Below are positions 1-9,180 of a stretch of 64,000 nt of DNA, in pieces. The first letter of the stretch is position 1; every line of letters starts with the position of its first letter. The position numbers and the translations under genes are program-made. Under the pieces are notes generated by a model. It saw only the letters and a list, made by a program, of their open reading frames with translations. It searched no databases and was not told the origin of the DNA. The stretch is taken from positions 124,001 through 188,000 of the forward strand of contig NZ_LR590484.1 of NCBI RefSeq assembly GCF_901482695.1, written 5' to 3'. The DNA is from Sphingobacterium thalpophilum (GTDB taxonomy: Bacteria; Bacteroidota; Bacteroidia; Sphingobacteriales; Sphingobacteriaceae).

Positions 1-1
1 A

Positions 2-130
2 AACCTACGCGCCTATGTCACTGGAGCCAATCTACTGACCATCACCAGTTATAAGGGTACAGATCCAGAAACCGGCGTGGACATGCCGATGCTGCGCACG
101 TTTACGTTAGGATTACGGACTTCATTTTAA
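2..130 (+). CDS. SusC-like TonB-dependent receptor, C-terminal end (partial)
   Basis: Only the last 42 codons and the stop are in the window; the gene begins upstream. The readable end contains GANLLTITSYKGTDPETG and finishes with LGLRTSF, matching the final strands of SusC/RagA outer-membrane barrels: the 'ANLLTIT.YKG.DPE' segment is characteristic and the terminal residue is aromatic. A SusD gene follows after 17 bases, as expected for a SusC/SusD nutrient importer in which SusC is the TonB-powered channel and SusD the lid. Substrate cannot be read from this fragment; the peptidase downstream suggests peptide rather than glycan, which is inference. Confidence 0.85.
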   Translation, partial: NLRAYVTGANLLTITSYKGTDPETGVDMPMLRTFTLGLRTSF

Positions 131-147
131 ACCATTTAGACTACGAC

Positions 148-1527
148 ATGAAAACCAACTATATCAAATTATTGAGCTTCCTTTTACCTGTTGCCTTAGG
201 TATGAGCAGTTGCAACAAACTGCTGGAGGTGACACCAAAATACATCTACACCACGGATCAAATTTATGCGAATGACACCATGGCCGACAGTGTTGTCGTC
301 GGGATGTATGGCCGATTTGCTGCTTATCAAAATGATCTTTCACTGAACACGGGATTATCTTCTGACGAGCTGATACCCGGTATCAATAGCTTTAACCCCG
401 AGTATAGCTTTATGTACAGCTACAACCTCAATCCCTTTTCGGGGCAGACGAATGACTTTTGGGGAAATCTATATTCCATCATTGGGATTAGCAATGCAAT
501 CATTGAAGGGGTTGGGCAATCCAAGGGCATGACGCAAGCTGGCAAGGATGAAGCCATCGGCCAAGCTAAATTTATGCGGGCCCTCAATTACTATTTTTTG
601 GTCAATCTCTATGGCGATGTTCCTTTGGTGCTGACGACTAATTATCCGGAAGAACGGCTCAAACCGCGCGCAGCGGTAGCAGCAGTGTATACGCAGATCA
701 TTCAGGATCTGGAAGATGCCAGCCAGCTTTTAGGTTCGGATTACCCAGGCGAGCGCGTGAAGGCCAATAAGTGGGCTGCATTAGCCCTGTTGTCGCGCGT
801 ATACCTATTTACCAAAGACTGGACTAAAGCTGAGCAGGCCGCCAGTCAGGTGATCGCACAGTCGCAGTTGTTTCAACTGGGCCATTTTGATCGTGCAGAC
901 GGGGGCGAGCCAATGGATATCTTTACCAAAAACAATCCCGAGCAGATATTGCAGCTATGGAACAGTGTGGGCGCCTCCATTGGCATCGGCATAAAAGGAG
1001 AGTTTGCCAGCTTTGGCGTAACTGAAGATGCAACGGGTCTATTGCCAGCCTTTGAGGAGAACGATAAACGAAAAGAAAACTTCGTCCGTTTTGAAGAAAC
1101 AGTAAACGGCTATCAGATCAACAAATACCGTTCCAACGGCGAAGCCGGATCTGCAAACAATGAGTATACCTCGGTGTTGCGCTTGGGCGAACAATACCTC
1201 AACCGTGCCGAGGCACGCCTGCAACTTGGTCTCTCAACGGCTATTGATGATATCAATATCCTACGCAGGCGTGCGGGACTTACGGATTTATCCAGTGGAT
1301 TATCCCAATCACAGGCGAGAGCAGCCATCGTGCAGGAGCGTCGCGTTGAACTCTGTTTCGAATGGGGCGACCGTTGGTTTACTCTCAAACGCATGGGGCT
1401 AGCCGATAACGTGATGAAAAAAGCAAAACCGACCACTTGGAAGACGTTTGCCCAGCTCTACCCTTTACCCACCGTTGAGCTCCAAAATAACAGGCAATTA
1501 ACGCAAAATCCGGGATATAACAACTAA
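148..1527 (+). CDS. SusD/RagB family outer-membrane lipoprotein
   Basis: 459 residues, the usual SusD size. The N-terminus is a lipoprotein signal ending in GMSSC, so Cys22 is the likely lipidated residue. The helical N-terminal part has the typical 'A.GQAKFMRALNYYFLVNLYGDVPL' region (here near residues 135-160), and the C-terminal third has the RRVELCFEWGDRWF motif of SusD_RagB. It lies directly downstream of a SusC end and upstream of a TlpA-like thioredoxin and an M16 peptidase, all on one strand. Its role is to cap the SusC channel at the cell surface and bind ligand. No glycoside hydrolase is visible on this side, so a peptide ligand is possible but unproven. Confidence 0.93.
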   Translation: MKTNYIKLLSFLLPVALGMSSCNKLLEVTPKYIYTTDQIYANDTMADSVVVGMYGRFAAYQNDLSLNTGLSSDELIPGINSFNPEYSFMYSYNLNPFSGQTNDFWGNLYSIIGISNAIIEGVGQSKGMTQAGKDEAIGQAKFMRALNYYFLVNLYGDVPLVLTTNYPEERLKPRAAVAAVYTQIIQDLEDASQLLGSDYPGERVKANKWAALALLSRVYLFTKDWTKAEQAASQVIAQSQLFQLGHFDRADGGEPMDIFTKNNPEQILQLWNSVGASIGIGIKGEFASFGVTEDATGLLPAFEENDKRKENFVRFEETVNGYQINKYRSNGEAGSANNEYTSVLRLGEQYLNRAEARLQLGLSTAIDDINILRRRAGLTDLSSGLSQSQARAAIVQERRVELCFEWGDRWFTLKRMGLADNVMKKAKPTTWKTFAQLYPLPTVELQNNRQLTQNPGYNN

Positions 1528-1539
1528 ACACGATATACA

Positions 1540-2673
1540 ATGAGAGTTACGCTATTAGCTTTTGCCTTTCTTTATTCCATATGCTTCGTCAAGGCGCAGG
1601 AAAAAGCAACCTACCAGCTTCAGGGAACACTTTTTGGGGTTCCCAAAAATCAAAAAGGAAAACTTTTCCTTCAACGTTTTGGTGGCGATCTCCCGCTTGA
1701 TTCTGCCCGGCTGGAACAAGGCCATTTTCGCTTTAAAGGTACTTCCGAAGGACCTGAAATCGCGAATCTATTTTACATGGATGCTACGGGGGAACGATCA
1801 GAAACACTCGATTTCTATCTGCACCCTGGCAAGATAACGATTCGGGCCAAACTCGGTCAGCTTAACCACGCGGATATTGCCGGCTCAACATTGAATACTG
1901 AAGCCAGAAGTTTTGACAAAACGCATCAGACGATATTGGACAGCATCAGTACACTAATGGCTGCCTATTTCGAGGCAGAGAATGCTTTTTCTCAGGATAG
2001 TTTTCGCATGGATTCGCCGGCACGGGCTACCATCAACACGATTGACGCGAGCCTCAACAAGTGGTCTGCGGCACTACAGAAAGCACAGGTCAACTATGTG
2101 CAGCAGCATACGGATCATGTACTCAGCCTTTTTAAACTACAGGCGCTGCTGAAAGATTCCAGCAATCAGCAACTGGTATCGGAGCTGTTTGGCAAGCTAA
2201 CACCTGCCCTTCAAGATTCGCCGTTGGGCCAGGAGGTCCAAGAGCAGCTTGCCAATCTTAAAAATCTAAAGATCGGTGATATCGCACCAGAATTTTTATT
2301 GGCGGATACTGCCGGACGTCAGCTGAAGCTGACCGACTTTCGGGGCAAATATGTACTCGTTGATTTCTGGGCCAGTTGGTGTGTACCCTGCCGCGTGGAA
2401 AATGAACATGTAGCAAAAGCCTACGATGCTTTTAAAGCTAATGGGTTTGAAGTATTGGGTGTCTCCACAGATTTTGCGCTCAGCAGCTGGAAAAAAGCTG
2501 TGTCGGACGATGGCATGACCTGGACCAATGTGGTTGATCCGGATGGTCAGGTGAGCGCAGCATATCATATCAAAAGTATTCCCTCCAATTACCTCTTGGA
2601 TCCCACCGGGAAAATCATCGGCATCAACCTACGCGGCGACGCCCTTTATGAAACACTAAAAAACATATTCTAA
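1540..2673 (+). CDS. TlpA-like thioredoxin-fold protein with DUF4369-like N-domain
   Basis: 377 residues with a Sec signal ending near KAQ (residues 18-20). Residues about 24-115 resemble the DUF4369 beta domain ('GTLFGVPKNQKGKLFLQRFG'), followed by a helical linker, then a TlpA/AhpC-TSA thioredoxin domain from about 245. The redox motif is WCVPC with Cys281 and Cys284, preceded by FWAS. Such periplasmic proteins reduce disulfides and often sit beside SusC/SusD pairs in Bacteroidota. It starts 12 bases after SusD, so it is probably co-transcribed. The specific partner is unknown. Confidence 0.9.
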   Translation: MRVTLLAFAFLYSICFVKAQEKATYQLQGTLFGVPKNQKGKLFLQRFGGDLPLDSARLEQGHFRFKGTSEGPEIANLFYMDATGERSETLDFYLHPGKITIRAKLGQLNHADIAGSTLNTEARSFDKTHQTILDSISTLMAAYFEAENAFSQDSFRMDSPARATINTIDASLNKWSAALQKAQVNYVQQHTDHVLSLFKLQALLKDSSNQQLVSELFGKLTPALQDSPLGQEVQEQLANLKNLKIGDIAPEFLLADTAGRQLKLTDFRGKYVLVDFWASWCVPCRVENEHVAKAYDAFKANGFEVLGVSTDFALSSWKKAVSDDGMTWTNVVDPDGQVSAAYHIKSIPSNYLLDPTGKIIGINLRGDALYETLKNIF

Positions 2674-2695
2674 TTCGCAATTTTATCACAATTAT

Positions 2696-5542
2696 ATGCA
2701 TTTAAAAAAACTGCTCTACCTTTCGCTGTTAGGTTTTAGTCCGATGCTTGCCCATAGCAGCAGCACCCCGGGAGCGACGGAAATCGTATGGTCAAAACAC
2801 GAAGACGATACCACCGCTTTACCTTTTGACAAAAGTGTCCGTTATGGTAAACTGCCCAATGGACTCACCTATTATATCCGAAAGAATACCGAACCTCAAG
2901 AACGTGTTTATATGTATCTGGTCAACAAGGTCGGATCTATCCTGGAGAACGAAAAGCAGCGTGGGCTAGCGCATTTTCTAGAGCATATGGCCTTCAATGG
3001 CACGACGCACTATCCCGACAACAGCCTGGTTGACTACCTGCAAAAAAATGGGATCAGCTTTGGAGCCGATATCAACGCGTATACCAGCTTCAATGAAACT
3101 GTTTACCAACTGCAGCTACCATCCAATGATGGCAAACTCGTCAGCAATGGATTTCAGATCCTTCAAGATTGGGCCCAGGGTATCAGTCTGACCCATCGTG
3201 AAATCGACAAAGAGCGTGGCGTGATATTGGAAGAAAAACGTGCCGGCAAGAGCCTGGGTGAGCGCATCCAGGACAAGACTTTACCTGTTGCGCTCAATCA
3301 TTCCCTGTACGCACAGCGCATTCCAATTGGTACCGAAGAAGTCATTCAACATTTCCCTTATGAGGAAATTGAGCATTTTTATAAAAGCTGGTACCGCCCC
3401 AACCTCCAAGCCGTTATTGTCGTCGGTGATATCGATGTCGACCAGACCGAGCGAACGCTGAAAAAACAGTTTTCGTTGCTCAAAAATCCTTTGCAGCCAA
3501 CAGCTCGAAAAACATACCACATTCCACTGCAGGGCAAAAATCAATTTATGGTGGTGACGGATCCTGAAATTACCGCAACATCCATCAATATCAGCATCAA
3601 ACACCCTGAACGTAAATTACAGAACCTCGCCGACTATAAGCACAACCTGATCAAGACCTTGTTTAATACCATGATGGCAGGGCGATATAGTCCATTATTT
3701 CGCATAGCGAATCCGCCTTTTTTGAGCGGTGGCGCATCATTGGGTGGCTTTATGGGTGGACTAGATGTATTTCAGATCGAACTCACGGCCAAACCAGGTC
3801 GTCTGAAAGAAGGTTTTGACGCTGTATGGCGTGAACTTTTGCGGGCGAAACAATATGGCTTTACGGCCGCAGAACTGCAACGCGCCAAGGATACCTATAT
3901 GAACCAAATGGAAAATATGCTCGAAGAAAAGGATAAGATTGCCTCCGAACAATATGTACAGGAATATATTCAGCATTTTCTGAACGGGGTAGCCTCTCCG
4001 GGTATCGATCATGAGATGAAACTGACGCGCGAAATGCTTCCGGCGGTCAGCCTTTCGGACATCCAGCAGCTCTTGCAACAGTATCTAACCAATAGCAACC
4101 GCGATATTATTGTGACTGCATCTGAATCGGATAAAGCAAATCTGCCGAAAGAGGCGGATATCAACAGTTGGATCGCTACCTTGTCCAAAGAAAAACAGAC
4201 GGCCTTCACCGAAGAAACAAGCGATTTGCCGCTGCTCAAACGGGAAGCTCAATCTGGTACAATTGTTAAAGAAGAAAAAGACAGCAGTTTAGGAACCACG
4301 ACCTTGACGTTGAGCAACGACGTCCGGGTACTCTTAAAACCGACCAACTACCAAAACAATCAGATCACCTTTCAAGGATATTCCTATGGCGGAACATCAC
4401 TTTACGATGATCGAGATTTTCAGAGCGCGACCAATGCCGTTGGCCTCATTGCTGCCAGCGGGCTTGGCAACTATACAGCCGAACAATTTGAAAAATCATT
4501 AGCCGGACGAACGGCCTCGGCATCCCCCTTTATCAGTGAGACTGCCCAGGGCGTGAGCGGCTATGCCAACAATAAAGACCTGGAACTTGCCCTGCAGATG
4601 ATGTACGGCTACTTTACAGAGCCTCGCCTAGATACCGCTATTGTTGCGGGTATCTTGGCCAATGCCAAAGATGGACTTAAAGACCGCGATAAGAATGGCG
4701 ACGCTGTATTCCAAGACTCGGTCATGGCTATCCTGTCGGGCAATAATGTTCGTCGCACGGGGTTAACCATGGAGAAGATCAATCAGATCAATCCTCAGCG
4801 TGCTTTGGACATCTACAAAGAACGTTTTGCCAATGCTTCGGGCTACAATTTTGCTTTTGTGGGCAGCTTTGACATTGAAAAAATAAAACCATTGCTTGCC
4901 AAGTATATTGGCGGATTACCCAGCATCTCGTCGAAGGCACCTGCTTACCGTGATTTAAACATTCATATTCCTGCAGGGAAGATCGAGAAAAAGCTGGCGC
5001 TGAGCAAAGAAGAGAAAGCGATGGTCTATCTTGTTCTTTCGGGCCCATATGACTATAGTGAAGCCAATAATATGGCTTTGCAGGCCTTTCGGGAAGTTTT
5101 GGATATCCGTTTGTTGGAACGACTACGTGAAGAAGAAGGCGGTGTGTATTCGCCATCGATCCAGATGGATTATAGCAAGCTGCCTGATGCCCGTTATACC
5201 CTTACGGTAGCCTTCAGCTGTTCGGTGGCCAATGCGGACAAACTAGCGAAGTATTCGCTTGAGGAAATTGAGAAATTAAAGACTGCAGGACCTTCTGTTG
5301 CCAATCTCGACAAATTCAAAGCGAATGACAAGCTAAACTACGAATCCGCACTAAAAACAAATGATTTCTGGTCGAATTACCTGTACAGCAACCTGTATAA
5401 TGGCGATGATATGCACCGCATTTTTGAACGTGCATCGTTGCGCGATCAACTGACCCCAGCGCTAGTTAAAGCGGCTGCCAAACGCTATATCAGTGACCAA
5501 AACGTTATTAAGATCGTTCAGCTTCCAGAAGTAAAAAAATAA
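2696..5542 (+). CDS. M16 family zinc metallopeptidase (pitrilysin-like), periplasmic
   Basis: 948 residues with a short N-terminal signal (MHLKKLLYLSLLGFSPMLAHS). The inverted zinc site HFLEH occupies residues 93-97 (His93, Glu96, His97) with the distal ligand Glu173 in KERGVILEE, the usual 76-residue spacing. The length fits a two-half M16 protein (four homologous domains); the second half, from about 520, lacks an HxxEH motif, as normal. M16 enzymes digest oligopeptides. It is the last gene of the SusC-SusD-TlpA-M16 run and is followed by a strong hairpin terminator. Together this suggests uptake and processing of a peptide ligand, which is inference from gene order. Confidence 0.92.
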   Translation: MHLKKLLYLSLLGFSPMLAHSSSTPGATEIVWSKHEDDTTALPFDKSVRYGKLPNGLTYYIRKNTEPQERVYMYLVNKVGSILENEKQRGLAHFLEHMAFNGTTHYPDNSLVDYLQKNGISFGADINAYTSFNETVYQLQLPSNDGKLVSNGFQILQDWAQGISLTHREIDKERGVILEEKRAGKSLGERIQDKTLPVALNHSLYAQRIPIGTEEVIQHFPYEEIEHFYKSWYRPNLQAVIVVGDIDVDQTERTLKKQFSLLKNPLQPTARKTYHIPLQGKNQFMVVTDPEITATSINISIKHPERKLQNLADYKHNLIKTLFNTMMAGRYSPLFRIANPPFLSGGASLGGFMGGLDVFQIELTAKPGRLKEGFDAVWRELLRAKQYGFTAAELQRAKDTYMNQMENMLEEKDKIASEQYVQEYIQHFLNGVASPGIDHEMKLTREMLPAVSLSDIQQLLQQYLTNSNRDIIVTASESDKANLPKEADINSWIATLSKEKQTAFTEETSDLPLLKREAQSGTIVKEEKDSSLGTTTLTLSNDVRVLLKPTNYQNNQITFQGYSYGGTSLYDDRDFQSATNAVGLIAASGLGNYTAEQFEKSLAGRTASASPFISETAQGVSGYANNKDLELALQMMYGYFTEPRLDTAIVAGILANAKDGLKDRDKNGDAVFQDSVMAILSGNNVRRTGLTMEKINQINPQRALDIYKERFANASGYNFAFVGSFDIEKIKPLLAKYIGGLPSISSKAPAYRDLNIHIPAGKIEKKLALSKEEKAMVYLVLSGPYDYSEANNMALQAFREVLDIRLLERLREEEGGVYSPSIQMDYSKLPDARYTLTVAFSCSVANADKLAKYSLEEIEKLKTAGPSVANLDKFKANDKLNYESALKTNDFWSNYLYSNLYNGDDMHRIFERASLRDQLTPALVKAAAKRYISDQNVIKIVQLPEVKK

Positions 5543-5589
5543 ATACAGAAGGGCTATTGACATCGCATTATTTTCATAAGCACTGAACA

Positions 5590-5630
5590 CAAGAAAGCCG
5601 CAAAGATGTATATTCTTTGCGGCTTTCTTG
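5590..5630. terminator. Bidirectional rho-independent terminator
   Basis: Perfect inverted repeat with 16-base arms (5590-5605 and 5615-5630) around a 9-base loop. It begins 47 bases after the M16 stop and also lies about 95 bases after the stop of the minus-strand lipoprotein gene, so it probably ends transcription from both sides. Confidence 0.85.
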
Positions 5631-5723
5631 TTTACTGACCAAACCTCCTGATTGACCGAAAAAGGAAATTCTCTATCCCCGGAATTTATGTTTTCCCATC
5701 GATGATTGCAAGCAACATCATGT

Positions 5724-6152
5724 TTAAAAAAAGCTTCGAAACTTCCAAGCCAGTGCAAATGCCACTAACAGCAATCCGATGAGCCAAAGATTGGGGACTA
5801 CCCATGCACTCCATTTTTCTGTGCTTTGCTGCTGCAGCGTTTTTACGCGGCTAGCGCTGCTGTTTGTAGAAGCCCCCTGTTTATTACTTATCTTTACCTG
5901 AGATTCCAGCATGGCCAACTGCCCCTTTTGACCGATCAAACCACTAATGGGATGAAAGCGAAAACTGCTATCCGTCAAAAAAAGCCAATGCCGCGATTGG
6001 CTATCTATCTGTCCGCTGTACCAAATATCGAGTTGCTGCTTGTATTTTGACTGCGTTTGTTCTTCCCGCAGAGCTTCTTTCCGCTCGCTTTGATAAAGTT
6101 TACAGGAACAAAATAACAAGAAGACTATAGAAAAAAGTAACCGTTTGTACAT
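5724..6152 (-). CDS. Small lipoprotein with C-terminal membrane anchor, unknown function
   Basis: I chose the ATG at 6152 (MYKRLLFSIVFLLFCSC) because it gives a clean lipoprotein signal with lipobox LFCSC (Cys17 or so); a longer reading would run into the terminal repeats of the insertion element. The mature part has a charged coiled region (QSERKEALREEQTQSKYKQ), a middle 'RHWLFLTDSSFRFHPISGLIG' stretch, and a C-terminal TM helix (WLIGLLLVAFALAWKF) with a short basic tail. I do not recognise the family; similar small proteins occur near conjugative or surface functions but nothing here proves that. The IS21-like element starts about 40 bases upstream of the start codon, so the original promoter may have been displaced. 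Confidence 0.6.
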   Translation of the reverse strand: MYKRLLFSIVFLLFCSCKLYQSERKEALREEQTQSKYKQQLDIWYSGQIDSQSRHWLFLTDSSFRFHPISGLIGQKGQLAMLESQVKISNKQGASTNSSASRVKTLQQQSTEKWSAWVVPNLWLIGLLLVAFALAWKFRSFF

Positions 6153-6178
6153 GTACATTTTCAGAATACACAACTTTT

Positions 6179-6255
6179 GGCAATTTAGAGTGCAGCAAAA
6201 ATGGCAATAACGGTGCAGCGTTTTTGGCAATAAGGAATGCAGCATAATTGGCAAT
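6179..6255 (+). repeat. Left-end tandem motifs of IS21-like element
   Basis: The unit TGCAGC-N6-GGCAAT occurs at 6191, 6214 and 6238, with a period of 23-24 bases; a fourth GGCAAT with a degenerate partner is at 6179. IS21-family elements carry multiple terminal repeats of this kind, interpreted as transposase-binding sites. At the right end I see only one copy (8738-8753). Confidence 0.75.
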
Positions 6256-6273
6256 AATAAATACATAGTTCAT

Positions 6274-6298
6274 CTTTTGGGACGCGGTGTCCCAAAAG
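6274..6298 (+). terminator. Perfect hairpin between IS end and istA
   Basis: Ten-base perfect arms (6274-6283 and 6289-6298) around a 5-base loop, followed by A-rich sequence, placed between the terminal repeats and the istA start. Elements often use such a structure to block transcription reading in from outside; that role here is inference. Confidence 0.5.
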
Positions 6299-6338
6299 AA
6301 AAAACAAGCTTTGTCGCAGCAAAAAGACAAAGTTATTT

Positions 6339-7898
6339 ATGAACTATTATTTAAGTAAACTTATGACCTATCACGAGGTTCACAAAATGCACCGGGAAGG
6401 CAGCTCGATCCGTAAGATCTCCGATCATCTGGGTCTGAACTGGCGCACGGTAAAAAAGCTTTTGTCCAAAGATGACCGAAGTTACCAAAATGAACTGGAA
6501 GCCCCCTCTTCCAAGAAAAAGTTACTGGATCCCTACCGTGATTTCGTAAAGGAAAAGCTGTCGCTGTATAATGACACCTCAGCGGCCCAGATGCATGACT
6601 GGCTCAGGGAGCATTACCCTGACTTTCCGCAAGTCAGCCCCAAGACCGTATTCAACTTTGTTCAGGGTATCCGGGCGGAGTTCAACATCCCCAAAGAAGT
6701 GAGCGGCCGCGATTTCCAGATGGTCGCGGAGCTTCCCTATGGTGAGCAGGCACAGGTTGACTTTGGTTTTTACAACATGACCACTACGCGCGGTAAGCAG
6801 AAAAAAGTACAGTTCTTTACTTTCATCCTGTCCCGGAGCCGCTATAAGTTTGTTGTTTTCAGCGATGTGCCCTTTACCACCGCTATGGTGATCGATGCCC
6901 ATGAAGAGGCCTTTCGGTTTATCGGCGGACTGCCCCGGGAGATCGTCTACGATCAGGACAGGTTATTTATGGTATCGGAAAACCTCGGTGACATCGTCCT
7001 GACCTCCGAGTTTTCCAGCTATGTACGCGATCGTGGCATCAAACTTCATTTCTGCAGGAAAGCCGACCCCCAGAGCAAAGGAAAAGTAGAGAACGTTGTA
7101 AAATATGTAAAGCAGAACTTTCTCTAGAACAGGCCTTACCGTGACCTGGAAACACTCAACGATGAATGCCGGGCCTGGCTTTTCCGTACGGCCAACAACC
7201 TACCCCATGGCACCACGAAGCTCATCCCACTGGAAGAACTGCGCCGCGAACAGCTATTGCTGGAGATATGGTATGAAATAGCCCCGCAGACTCCGGCAAA
7301 AAAGCTTTACGCTGTCCATAAAGACAACAAAGTGTCGTATAAGGGCAATTTCTATAGTGTCCCAATCGGCACCTACAATGCCGGCACCGTTAAAGTGCAG
7401 CTGAGCGAACATGTGGGTAAGCTGCTCATATCGGATCTCTGTGGAAAAGAAATATGCACGCACGATATATCCAGCCTTAAGGGCAAGAAAATTATACTGC
7501 GCAGCCATAGCCGGGACATGGAGCCTAAAATAGCAGAAATAGTAGACCGGATCTCTGATCTGTTCGGAGATCCGTGTAAGGCAAAGGAATGGATCTTAGC
7601 GATAAAGCTGCACAAGAAGAGGTATATACGGGACCAGTTACAGATGATCGAGCGTATTATACAGGACAACAGCACGGATCATATAGCCCGGGCGCTGGAT
7701 TATGTGCATACCAATAACATATTGAGCGCTACGGACTTTAAAGCCTATCTGGAATATATCCGCCTGGAAAAAAAACCGGAACGGGATACCAAGATCATCC
7801 GGCTCAACCCACTGGGCGGAAACAGGCACGCACAGCTGGACATTGAACCACAGAAAAGTGACCTGGATGATTATGAGGCATTCTTCGGCAACAACTAA
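6339..7898 (+). pseudogene. istA: IS21 transposase IstA, interrupted by amber codon
   Basis: The frame opens at 6339 or more likely at the second ATG (6363, MTYHEVHKMHREGSSI) and carries an N-terminal HTH (IRKISDHLGLNWRTVKKLL), then the DDE integrase core (AQVDFGFYNM with the first Asp; IVYDQDRLF; KGKVENVVKYVKQ with the Glu region). A TAG at 7125-7127 stops the frame after VKQNFL. Translation continues in the same frame without any other stop (NRPYRDLETLNDE...) to 7898, so a single base change, probably Tyr to stop, broke an otherwise full-length gene of about 520 codons. The C-terminal beta domain (KVSYKGNFYSVP) is intact. Any truncated product would keep most of the catalytic core. Confidence 0.9.
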
Positions 7899-7960
7899 AC
7901 AACTCCCTGCCGAAGCTGCGGCAGGGTACATATTAAACTAAATCTTATCAGGCAATAACT

Positions 7961-8696
7961 ATGAACAATCAAAATCAACAGGTAAAACAACTCTGCACCG
8001 ACTTCAGGCTTTCAGCGATAGCTGCCGGCCTGGACGATATCTTATCGCGAGCAGAAAATGAGCAGATAGGCTATCTGGAGTTACTCTCCCGTCTTTTCGG
8101 GGCCGAGCAGCAGCACCGCCGGCAAAGGGATGAGAGCAGACGGATGACATCTGCTTCTCTGCCAAAAAACAACGATCTCTCGTTCTATGAAGCCAAACGT
8201 AACGGGCTTACCGACAAACGGCTCGCTGCACTACGGGAACTTAACTGGATCGACCAGCTGTTTAATCTCGTGCTGATGGGACCCAGTGGAACTGGGAAAA
8301 CAATGCTTGCAGCAGGCTTGGCAAGAGACGCTGTCAGGGCAGGATATCATGTGTATTTCAGGACGATGGAAGAGATCGTTTCTACCTTAAAGACAAAGGA
8401 CTTTGTACGTTCACAGGCTGCTGAGTACAAAAAAATGCTGCGGGCGGGCCTCATCGTTATTGATGATGTCATGCTGTTCCCGCTGGAAAAAAATGTCGCG
8501 GTCGCTTTCTTCAATTTCATCAACCAGATCTACGAATCTACCTCCATCATTGTAAAGACAAACAAGAAGCCGACAGAATGGGCTAAAATGCTGGAGGATG
8601 AAGTTATTGCAACGGCACTTTTAGACCGGATATTGTTCCGGTGTCACTGGGGAAAGCTATAGAATGCAGAATAGAAAAACGTTCTTGGACAAGTAA
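7961..8696 (+). pseudogene. istB: IS21 helper ATPase IstB, frameshifted near the C-terminus
   Basis: The frame from 7961 gives an AAA+ ATPase of the IstB/DnaC type: Walker A GPSGTGKT near residue 108, Walker B LIVIDDVML, and sensor region TNKKPTEW. After ALLDRILFRC the open frame ends in HWGKL and a stop at 8660. In the next frame the normal IstB ending is still readable, TGESYRMQNRKTFLDK with its stop at 8694-8696. The few residues expected between RC and TGESYR are missing, so a small out-of-frame deletion around 8645 explains the shift. The protein is otherwise complete; loss of the last 15 residues would probably impair it. Confidence 0.88.
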
Positions 8697-8962
8697 ATTT
8701 TATAGCATACTTTTGGACTGGATTGTGTATTTATTAGTGCCGAAAATGCTGCAGCCACATTAACACCTTTAAAAATGAATCATTTTTACAAGGGTGGGAG
8801 TGAACTGCCTATTGGTACACCATGCTCCTGCCTAGAACAAACGAAATCGAGCTTTTCTCATCGAAGTAAAAGCCAAGAGATCCAGAGTTTTTAACGAGAT
8901 GAGGCAAAAGAATGTAAGTAACTAGGGAAAGAGATTCCCCTAGTTACTAGCTACTACTTTCC
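8697..8962. other. Non-coding stretch after IS21 element
   Basis: Holds the right inverted end of the element (8738-8753), then about 170 bases with no convincing coding frame on either strand, and a hairpin at 8920-8945. I see no RNA gene or repeat relation to other parts of the window. Confidence 0.5.
8920..8945 (-). terminator. Hairpin downstream of the small minus-strand gene pair
   Basis: Arms 8920-8929 and 8935-8945 pair over ten bases with one bulged C, with a 5-base loop. It lies 18 bases after the stop of the minus-strand gene at 8963, a suitable place for a terminator, although the following U-run is weak. Confidence 0.5.
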
Positions 8963-9169
8963 TTAAGCAGATGTTTTATCTTTCTTTATATAAAGAATAT
9001 AGAAAAATATAGAGCCTGAAATGATATATGGTATAAGTGGTGAGAAATCAGCAAATTTCAATTGATTTGTGTCTCTGTAGATACGAGTTATATCATTCAC
9101 CCCTAAACCTAAAAAAAACAGGCACACTACAAAAGCGATAAAGATTACTTTTTTATTTATTTTGAACAT
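8963..9169 (-). CDS. Small two-TM membrane protein, unknown
   Basis: 68 residues with two predicted TM helices (VIFIAFVVCLFFLGLGV and LIPYIISGSIFFYILYI) and a lysine-rich C-terminus. Its start lies 11 bases after the stop of the Gly/Ala-rich peptide gene, so the two are probably one transcript. Size and topology would fit an immunity or accessory protein for that peptide, but this is only inference from adjacency; no family is recognised. It may equally be an unrelated small membrane protein. Confidence 0.55.
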   Translation of the reverse strand: MFKINKKVIFIAFVVCLFFLGLGVNDITRIYRDTNQLKFADFSPLIPYIISGSIFFYILYIKKDKTSA

Positions 9170-9180
9170 ATCATTATAAT

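Larger units (their letters stand above)
6191..8753 (+). mobile_element. IS21-family insertion sequence, inactive
   Basis: Contains istA and istB in the standard order and has ends of the IS21 type. The left end reads TGCAGC-N6-GGCA (6191-6206) and the right end TGCC-N6-GCTGCA (8738-8753), an inverted pair bounded by TG...CA. The 2.56-kb length fits the family. Extra copies of the motif occur inside the left end. I found no convincing target-site duplication next to these bounds, so the exact ends could be some bases further out (a degenerate further copy of the motif lies at 6167-6184). Both transposase genes are broken. Confidence 0.8.

Noticed and set aside
6160..8770. Target-site duplication around the IS21-like element
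   Set aside because: Bases next to the called ends do not match at 4-8 bases; no duplication can be claimed, and the ends may be off by some bases.
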